The notes below the pieces were generated by a model. That model saw only the letters and a program-made list of their open reading frames with translations, had not been told where the DNA came from and did no database searches. A stretch of 11,408 bases of DNA, taken from positions 1-11,408 of the forward strand of contig DASWVC010000395.1 of the NCBI GenBank assembly GCA_036401335.1. The letters are read 5' to 3'. This document shows, piece after piece, positions 1-5,288 of this stretch. How positions within the stretch are numbered: position 1 is the first letter of the stretch; each line of letters starts with the position of its first letter. Origin of the DNA: DASWVC01 sp036401335. Lineage in GTDB: Bacteria > Verrucomicrobiota > Verrucomicrobiia > Chthoniobacterales > JAFAMB01. A program made the position numbers and the translations under genes.

Positions 1-113
1 GAAAATGCGTCTTGCTTCGCGACGATCCGAAGCACGTTGAGCGCCTCGGCCATGACTTCCGGGCCGATGCCGTCGCCCGCCAACACCGCGATCTGGAAAG
101 GAGAACTCTGCAT
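1..113 (-). CDS. leuB: 3-isopropylmalate dehydrogenase, N-terminal fragment
   Basis: Only the first 37 codons are present; the gene leaves the window on the left. The start ATG is at 113-111, and the translation has FQIAVLAGDGIGPEVMAEAL near its start. That is the N-terminal strand and glycine-rich GDGIGPEV motif of the beta-decarboxylating dehydrogenase family. The short N-terminus before this motif and the MAEAL helix fit LeuB, which oxidises and decarboxylates 3-isopropylmalate with NAD in cytoplasmic leucine biosynthesis. Isocitrate, tartrate and homoisocitrate dehydrogenases share the motif and cannot be fully excluded from 37 residues. No clear Shine-Dalgarno sequence precedes the ATG. 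It lies 342 bp downstream of the sugar transport operon on the same strand and is biosynthetic, so it is probably a separate transcription unit. Confidence 0.8.
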   Translation of the reverse strand, partial: MQSSPFQIAVLAGDGIGPEVMAEALNVLRIVAKQDAF

Positions 114-267
114 CCGTCAGTGGAGCAGAGCCGCCTTCAGTCGGCAAGGGAGCGAACGAGTTGAACGGACCGGGCGGGGTCCTGCCGCGACCCGTCAGGG
201 CCTGGCGGACACAGCCTGGCAGGCTCGGCTGGAGACGGCCGACCGGGATGCGACGGGCCGTCATCCG

Positions 268-291
268 GGGGCGCTTGAGGGCAAGCGCCCC
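268..291 (-). other. Strong GC-rich hairpin upstream of leuB
   Basis: GGGGCGCTT at 268-276 pairs perfectly with AAGCGCCCC at 283-291 around a 6-nt loop. No T-run follows on either strand, so it is not a standard intrinsic terminator. It could shape the leuB leader RNA or the rhaS transcript 3' end; the role is not determined. Confidence 0.5.
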
Positions 292-379
292 TGCCGCAGA
301 TACGCCATCCGATACCCCGGTCGGTGAGGGACCGCGACCCTACCAAACGGGCCTTCCGGGTGGCTGCCGCGGCCGGTAG

Positions 380-401
380 GGCGGCGAGTTCCTTCGCCGC
401 C
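380..401 (-). other. Hairpin 55 bp after the rhaS stop
   Basis: GGCGGCGA at 380-387 pairs perfectly with TCGCCGCC at 394-401 around the 6-nt loop GTTCCT. Its position shortly after the last transporter gene suits a transcript 3' end or a block to exonucleases. There is no U-tract, so a Rho-independent terminator call is weak. Confidence 0.4.
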
Positions 402-455
402 GGCGCGGCGTGACCGGGTTCCCACACCCGCGTTCGCCCGTCGCCTCCGGGATGG

Positions 456-1508
456 TCAGAACTTGAATTCTTCGACGTTTGCCGGCGTCACGATTTTCGC
501 CGGGCCGAGCACCACTTCGCCGCCTGCCGCAACGGTGTAATCACCGAGCCGACCAGCCTTGAAGGTCTCGCCTTCTTTGCCGGTTACCTGACCCATCGCA
601 ACCGCCTGGGCCGCGTAATACGCCAGGTAACCGAGATCCTTCACGTTCCACCAGATGTCCTGGACCGTGCCGCCCTGAATGTACTTCTTGATCAGCGTGG
701 CCGGGGCCAGGCCCGTGAGCTTAACCTTGCCGAGAAGCCCCGCCTGCTCCATGGCCCGGGCGGCGGCCGGCAAGCCGATCCCGGCGGGGATGATAATGCC
801 TTTGAGGTTCGGGAAAGCCTGGGCGAGCGCAAGCGCCTGCTGTTGGTTCACCTGCTCGCTCTCTTCACCGTAAGCGACCTGAACGAGCTTCATCTTGGCG
901 TACTTCGGGTCTGCCGCCATCCTCGCTTTCATGAAGGCAATCCAGGCGTTCTGGTTTGTCGCCGTCGGCGTGGAGGACAAGATCGCGAACTCACCGTCGT
1001 AACCGATAAGTTCTCCCATCGAAGTGAGCATCATCTCCGCCAGGCTGTCGCCCTTAGCCTGGTTGATGAACAACGTCCTGGCGTCGCCAGCCACATCCGA
1101 ATCGTACGAGAGGATCCTTACGTGTTGTTTCATGGCGCGCTTCAGCGCCGGAGCGACGGCATTCGCGTCGTTGCCCGAGATGGCGATTACGCCGACCTTC
1201 TGTGAGACGAGGTTGTTGATGAATTCGATTTGTGCTTCGGCAGTCGCCTGTGAAGGGGCCTGCTGGAGCACTGTGCCGCCGATCTCCTTTTGCGCTTCGT
1301 CCGCGCCGGTCTTGGCTACCTGGAAGTAGGGATCGGTGTCGAGCTTCGGCAGGAAACCGACGGTTACCGGTGCTTTGGCGTAGTCCTCGGCTTGGGCAAC
1401 CGTCGCGAAAGCGGCGAAGCTGGCCGCGGCGATCAGGAGCAAGGAAGGGAAGGTTTGGGGGGCAACTTGTATTTTCATGGAATGGTTCTGGTTGATTTGC
1501 GACGTCAT
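456..1508 (-). CDS. rhaS: Rhamnose-type ABC transporter periplasmic binding protein
   Basis: This 350-residue type I periplasmic sugar-binding protein would capture a sugar and deliver it to the membrane transporter encoded just upstream. Residues 1-40 form a Sec signal peptide with hydrophobic core LLLIAAASFAAFA and likely cleavage at AQA/ED. The mature part opens with VTVGFLPKL (48-56) and has the hinge-region stretch NDANAVAPALKRAM (113-126), then SYDSD (134-138) and LFINQA (146-151). GEFAILSST (172-180), TNQNAWI (184-190) and the tail GKEGETFKAG (310-319) also match what I recall of rhizobial RhaS. LsrB, the autoinducer-2 binder, is a relative but fits less well. The gene is last in the operon, 28 bp after the permease stop. 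An internal ATG at 1478 (residue 11, MKIQ) would give a more typical signal peptide; neither start has a clear ribosome binding site. The ligand is inferred from family resemblance. Confidence 0.87.
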   Translation of the reverse strand: MTSQINQNHSMKIQVAPQTFPSLLLIAAASFAAFATVAQAEDYAKAPVTVGFLPKLDTDPYFQVAKTGADEAQKEIGGTVLQQAPSQATAEAQIEFINNLVSQKVGVIAISGNDANAVAPALKRAMKQHVRILSYDSDVAGDARTLFINQAKGDSLAEMMLTSMGELIGYDGEFAILSSTPTATNQNAWIAFMKARMAADPKYAKMKLVQVAYGEESEQVNQQQALALAQAFPNLKGIIIPAGIGLPAAARAMEQAGLLGKVKLTGLAPATLIKKYIQGGTVQDIWWNVKDLGYLAYYAAQAVAMGQVTGKEGETFKAGRLGDYTVAAGGEVVLGPAKIVTPANVEEFKF

Positions 1509-1536
1509 GGCGATTCGAGCGGAGGGCGTTGAGGCG

Positions 1537-2547
1537 TCACTCGCCGGGACCGGTCAAAAGACGCCTGGTTCTGAAGTCTGCAAAGGCCCGCTCCGCGGCA
1601 TTGCTCACCAGGAGCGAGACAATGAGCAACATGCCAATCACGGTGCTTTGTGCGTCGCCGCCGATGCGAAGGAGGCCAAGCACATTGCGAATGGTCGCGA
1701 CCAGGAGAAGCGCCCACAGCACACCCGTCAGCGTTCCGCGTCCGCCAAAGACGTTGATGCCCCCAAGAAGCGCGATCGTGATCACGTCTAGTTCCAGGCC
1801 GAGCGCATTATTGGCCCGGGCATTCGCGAGCCGCGCGGTGAACACAATGCCTGCCACGGCACAGGTCACGCCTGAGGTGACGAACAACCAGAAAATGGTG
1901 CGGTTCAGCCGGATGCCGGAATAGGCGGCTGCGTCCGGACTGCCGCCGACCGCATAGATCCGCCGGCCGACTGGCGTTTTCTGCAGCATCACCCCAAAGA
2001 TCGGCGCAAGCACAAGGAACGGCACAATCGTCCATGGGATGGGCCCATCGGCCACTGTGTTTACGCCAAAATCCAGAAAGCTTTCCGGAAAGCGGTTAAT
2101 CGAACCGGAACCCAACAGGATGTACCCGATGCCGCGAAACATGGCGAGCGTGCCGAGGGTGACCACGAGCGAGGGCAACCCCAGGCGCGTCACCAGAACG
2201 CCGTTGAACCCGCCGCAGAGCGCTCCTCCGAGAATGGTCACCGGCACAGCGGCAGCCAGGGGCACCTCAGCGCGGGTCAGGAGGCCGAAGGTCACGCTGG
2301 TCAGCGCCAGGGTGCTGGCCACCGAAAGGTCGATCTGGCGCGCAATGATCAGCAACGCCATCGGCAGCACGATCAGCGCCCGTTCCGACGCTCCCGCGAT
2401 CGCCTGAGAAATGTTAAAGACCGAGGCGAAGTTCGGCACGCGGACGACCGCATAAGCGATGGTCGCGAGCGTCAGAACCGCCAGGAAATTTTCCCAAGTG
2501 GCAAGTCGATCGACCAAGCTGCTGGTTGGCTTCGGGGACGCCGTCAT
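1537..2547 (-). CDS. CUT2-family sugar ABC transporter permease (RhaP/RhaQ-like)
   Basis: This 336-residue inner-membrane permease belongs to the branched-chain/ribose type family (BPD_transp_2). It has several hydrophobic segments, among them 21-35, 57-70, 97-118, 170-187, 218-238, 254-268, 274-292 and 302-315. Family landmarks are ARQIDLSVAS (69-78), the cytoplasmic loop GRRIYAVGGSPDAAAYSGI (194-212) that contacts the ATPase, and LLGGINVFGGRGTLTG (260-275). Its ATG overlaps the TGA of the upstream ATPase-permease gene (ATGA), indicating translational coupling. It should pair with the fused permease domain of that protein as a heterodimeric channel. In rhizobial rhaSTPQ the two permeases are RhaP and RhaQ. 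Since the other one is fused here, this is most likely the RhaQ counterpart, but the assignment between the two is by position only. Confidence 0.9.
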   Translation of the reverse strand: MTASPKPTSSLVDRLATWENFLAVLTLATIAYAVVRVPNFASVFNISQAIAGASERALIVLPMALLIIARQIDLSVASTLALTSVTFGLLTRAEVPLAAAVPVTILGGALCGGFNGVLVTRLGLPSLVVTLGTLAMFRGIGYILLGSGSINRFPESFLDFGVNTVADGPIPWTIVPFLVLAPIFGVMLQKTPVGRRIYAVGGSPDAAAYSGIRLNRTIFWLFVTSGVTCAVAGIVFTARLANARANNALGLELDVITIALLGGINVFGGRGTLTGVLWALLLVATIRNVLGLLRIGGDAQSTVIGMLLIVSLLVSNAAERAFADFRTRRLLTGPGE

Positions 2548-5135
2548 GCAGGGGCTCCGGCCTGGGCGTGGCGGCGGCGCAGTTGGGTGCGCCGCGCCAC
2601 GAGTGCGTCGATGGCAACCGCCACCAGGATGATAAGGCCATAGACACCCTCCAGCCAGAGGGGATCGACTCGGACCAGGGTAAGTCCGTTCTTGATGACG
2701 AGGAGCGTCAAGGCGCCTAGCGCGACGCCCAAAAGGGTGCCGGCGCCGCCGCGGATGGCAACCCCGCCCACCACCACCGCCGCAATCACGGTCAGCTCAA
2801 AACCGGTCGCGACACGCGCATCGATGGTGGCGTAACGCGACGCCCAAAGCGCACCGTCAAACCCTGCGAGCAGACCCGCAATGCCGAACGCGGCCAAAAG
2901 ACGGCGTTCGACGGGAATGCCGATGAGTTTGGCACCGTCCGGGTTGGAACCGATGGCGAAAAGCTCACGTCCGGCCGGCAAAGAATGCAACGCAAAGCCG
3001 GCCAGGAGCAGCGTTGCCAGCGCGATCAGCACCACCGCCGGCACGCCAAAGACGCTCGCTCCCGTCAGGTCCAGCCAGGCTTGCGGCACCTGATCCGCGC
3101 TGATCTGCTTTCCGCCCGCCCACAAGCTGTTGAGCCCGCGAAACACGGACATGGTGCCAAGCGTTGCGACGATGGCCGGAACGCGGCCTCTTGTCACCAC
3201 CAGGCCATTGATGAGCCCGGCGGTCAAGCCGATGCCGCAGGCCAGAGTGAGGGCGCCAATCACGCCGATGCCAGGGTGTCCATGCAGGGTCGAGGCCGCT
3301 CCGTAAGCAGCCAGGCCGATCACGGAGGCAACCGAAAGGTCGATGCTGCGGGTGATGATCACCAGCATCTGTCCAACCGCCACGATCAGCAGCAGGGCAG
3401 CGTCCATGGAAAGGGCGATTAGATTTGCCGTGCTCAACATGCGCGGGTTGATCAGCATGATTGGCAACACCACCGCCGCGATGGCCGCTGCCAGGCCCCA
3501 TTCCCGGTGCACGGAAAGCCGGACGAAAAGATCGGCCGGCTTGGAGACCGGAGCAGCGGCGACAGCCGCCGTCGGCGCGGAGGGACGAGACAGCTCCCGG
3601 CCAGCCGGCGATCGGGTTGCCGTACCAACCGCGGTCGCGGCCCGCATCACCTTTTCCTGGGTTGCCGCCGCGCGCGTCAACTCGGCCGCAACCGCACCTT
3701 CGCGCAGCACGATCATCCGGTCGCACATGCCCAGCAGTTCAGGTAATTCGGAGGAAATGAGGATGATCGCGAGGCCCTGGGCGGCGAGTTCTGCAATCAT
3801 CGCATGCACGTTCGCTTTGGTCTGGATGTCAATGCCCTGGGTTGGCTCGTCAAGGATCAGGACACGCGGATTGGTCAGCAGCCATTTTGACAAGACGACT
3901 TTCTGCTGGTTGCCGCCCGACAGGGTGCGCACGGGTTGATCGTAGGTTTTAAAACGCAGCTGCAACCGGTCGAGGGGCGGGCGGGCGAGGGCCAGTTCCT
4001 TCGACCGTGCCACCAAGCCGTGGCGTGTCGTCTGGTTAATAACCGTGAGCGTCGCGTTCGTCAGGATCGAAAAATCCATGATCAGGCTTTGCCCCATGCG
4101 GTCTTCCGAGACGTAGGCGATGCCGTTCGCCATGGCATCTTTGGCCGATCGGAACGCAACGGCCCGGCCATCGATGCGGATCGACCCGTTCGTCGGTTGG
4201 TCAATGCCGAAAAGGACCCGGGCAATTTCGGTCCGCCCGCTGCCGACGAGGCCGCCAAAACCCAGGATTTCTCCGGCCCGCAAGTCGAACGAGACTCCCT
4301 CGAAGGCATCACGACGGGCTAAGCCCCGCACGCTCAAGCGGACATCGCCCGGCTGGGCCTCGTGGTGCGGATAGAACCCGTCGAGCGGACGACCTACCAT
4401 GAGCTGGACCGCGCGTTCATGCGTCAACCGGGCCGCCGGCTCCAGGCCCACCAGGCGGCCGTCGCGCAACACTGCGATCCGGTCCGCCACACGGTAGATT
4501 TCGTCCATGCGGTGGCCGACAAACATCATCGCAACACCCTGAGCGCGCAGGTCATTCACCACGGCGAAGAGCCGGTCCACCTCGCGTTGTGACAACGCGG
4601 CCGTAGGCTCGTCCATGATCAGAACACGCGCGTCCAGCGACAGTGCGCGAGCGATTTCAACAAGTTGCTGCTCGGACGTGCGTAACCGGCCCAACCGTTC
4701 GGCCGGATCGCACGCGAGGCCAACCGTCTCGAGAAGCCGGCGGGCCTTTGCCAACGTGCGCGAGCCATCGAGACGCCCCAGGCGGTCCTTGATCGGATGG
4801 CCAATGAACAGGTTCTCCGCGACGCTCAGGTCCGCAAACAAACCCGGGTGCTGGTGCATGACGCCGATCCCCGCGCGCTGCGCGTCCAGCGGCGAATGGA
4901 ATGAAATCGGTTTGCCGTTTACCGCCACATGCCCTTGATCCGGTTGGTAAACGCCGGCCAGCAGCTTAACGCACGTGCTCTTGCCTGCGCCGTTCTCGCC
5001 CAGCAGGGCCACGACTTCACCGGCAACAAGGTCAATCGTCACCTTGCTAAGCGCCGTGGTGCCTCCGAAAGTCTTGGTTGCCTCGTGCAAACCGGCAGCG
5101 GCCGCAGCAACATTGGGCGGGGTGGAAATGGTCAT
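2544..5135 (-). CDS. Fused sugar ABC transporter: double ATPase plus permease
   Basis: This 863-residue protein joins two ATP-binding domains to a permease, components that are usually separate in CUT2 importers. The first ATPase domain (about 10-250) has Walker A GENGAGKST (46-54), the family's degenerate signature TSEQQLVEIARAL (153-165), Walker B VLIMDEPTAAL (171-181) and switch histidine GHRM (207-210). The second (about 262-500) has a Walker A without lysine, GLVGSGRTE (295-303), a full signature LSGGNQQ (405-411) and Walker B VLILDEPTQGID (425-436). The missing lysine is normal for RbsA/XylG/RhaT-type proteins. An Ala/Pro/Thr-rich linker (about 500-535) leads to a permease domain (about 545-848) with IDLSVAS (598-604) and GRELFAIGSNPDGAKLIGI (722-740). 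The ATG at 5135 has an in-frame TGA 30 bp upstream and no alternative ATG or GTG between them. It is first in the operon, behind the promoter/palindrome. By gene order it equals RhaT plus RhaP; sugar specificity is inferred from the RhaS partner. Confidence 0.92.
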   Translation of the reverse strand: MTISTPPNVAAAAAGLHEATKTFGGTTALSKVTIDLVAGEVVALLGENGAGKSTCVKLLAGVYQPDQGHVAVNGKPISFHSPLDAQRAGIGVMHQHPGLFADLSVAENLFIGHPIKDRLGRLDGSRTLAKARRLLETVGLACDPAERLGRLRTSEQQLVEIARALSLDARVLIMDEPTAALSQREVDRLFAVVNDLRAQGVAMMFVGHRMDEIYRVADRIAVLRDGRLVGLEPAARLTHERAVQLMVGRPLDGFYPHHEAQPGDVRLSVRGLARRDAFEGVSFDLRAGEILGFGGLVGSGRTEIARVLFGIDQPTNGSIRIDGRAVAFRSAKDAMANGIAYVSEDRMGQSLIMDFSILTNATLTVINQTTRHGLVARSKELALARPPLDRLQLRFKTYDQPVRTLSGGNQQKVVLSKWLLTNPRVLILDEPTQGIDIQTKANVHAMIAELAAQGLAIILISSELPELLGMCDRMIVLREGAVAAELTRAAATQEKVMRAATAVGTATRSPAGRELSRPSAPTAAVAAAPVSKPADLFVRLSVHREWGLAAAIAAVVLPIMLINPRMLSTANLIALSMDAALLLIVAVGQMLVIITRSIDLSVASVIGLAAYGAASTLHGHPGIGVIGALTLACGIGLTAGLINGLVVTRGRVPAIVATLGTMSVFRGLNSLWAGGKQISADQVPQAWLDLTGASVFGVPAVVLIALATLLLAGFALHSLPAGRELFAIGSNPDGAKLIGIPVERRLLAAFGIAGLLAGFDGALWASRYATIDARVATGFELTVIAAVVVGGVAIRGGAGTLLGVALGALTLLVIKNGLTLVRVDPLWLEGVYGLIILVAVAIDALVARRTQLRRRHAQAGAPA

Positions 5136-5154
5136 AGCCGGCAGCCGGGCGTCA

Positions 5155-5196
5155 CCAAACGCTCAGGTCACTCCCTTAAGTTACCTGAGTGTTTGG
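5155..5196. promoter_or_regulatory. 42-bp palindrome, probable operator of the importer operon
   Basis: CCAAACGCTCAGGT (5155-5168) and ACCTGAGTGTTTGG (5183-5196) match as inverted repeats at 13 of 14 positions. After one mismatch the symmetry continues for 3 more pairs, giving 18-bp arms with 16 matches around a 6-bp centre (5173-5178). The palindrome touches the -10 element of the minus-strand promoter and runs to roughly 20 bp before the ATG of the ATPase-permease gene. This is a classic place for repressor binding. Part of one arm lies upstream of the expected transcription start, which favours a DNA site over an RNA hairpin, although a shorter inner hairpin could still form. The binding protein is not in the window. 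Confidence 0.6.
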
Positions 5197-5224
5197 GTAT
5201 AATTTCCCGAACGATTTTTGTCGA
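5196..5224 (-). promoter_or_regulatory. Sigma70-like promoter for the ABC importer operon
   Basis: Read on the minus strand, TCGACA (5224-5219, five of six matches to TTGACA) is followed after exactly 17 bp by TATACC (5201-5196, TATA core, four of six). Transcription would start near 5189, giving a 5' leader of about 54 nt. The spacer is AT-richer than its surroundings. The element lies 60-90 bp upstream of the ATPase-permease ATG and separates the importer genes from the GH35 genes. Confidence 0.55.
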
Positions 5225-5288
5225 CTGTAGATTTCGCGCGGTGGATGGACTGCCTGGCAAAGCACCCTGGCGCAGATGGCACGTTACC

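Larger units (their letters stand above)
114..455. other. Intergenic region with GC-rich hairpins, no convincing gene
   Basis: These 342 bp lie between the rhaS stop and the leuB start. Open frames cross it on both strands, including one of 96 codons on the minus strand at 137-427. Their products are low-complexity Pro/Ala/Arg/Gly chains with no recognisable motif, as expected by chance in GC-rich DNA. The region does hold several short perfect inverted repeats: 213-225 (AGCCT, GGC, AGGCT), 225-242 (6 bp including one G-U pair), 268-291, 318-334 (CGGTC/GACCG), 380-401, and a longer-range pairing of CCCTACC (338-344) with GGTAGGG (375-381). It probably contains the 3' end of the transport transcript and the promoter/leader of leuB. 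I found neither a convincing -35/-10 pair nor a U-tract terminator, and I recognise no riboswitch. Confidence 0.6.

Noticed and set aside
137..427. 96-codon open frame on the minus strand between rhaS and leuB
   Set aside because: The product is an Ala/Pro/Arg/Gly-rich chain without motifs, overlaps hairpins and competes with equally long frames on the other strand; chance frames of this size are usual in GC-rich DNA.
2965..3726. 253-codon open frame inside the ATPase-permease gene
   Set aside because: It is out of frame with a gene whose domains are clear throughout; its composition (Arg/Gly/Ala/Asp) is typical of a shadow frame.
4228..4254. Missing Walker A lysine in the second ATPase domain as a sign of decay
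   Set aside because: The GxxGSGRTE form without lysine is the normal state of the second domain in RbsA/XylG/RhaT-type sugar importers.
456..5135. Autoinducer-2 (Lsr) transporter instead of a rhamnose type
   Set aside because: The binding protein resembles RhaS more closely in several blocks (NDANAVAPALKRAM, TNQNAWI, GKEGETFKAG), and no lsrK, lsrF or lsrG is present. Not fully excluded.
5155..5196. Reading the palindrome as an intrinsic terminator of the GH35 transcript
   Set aside because: No T-run follows the stem on either strand, and it overlaps a promoter -10 box.
5198..5203. Perfect TATAAT on the plus strand
   Set aside because: It coincides with the minus-strand -10 region, has no good -35 at 16-18 bp and no plus-strand gene after it.
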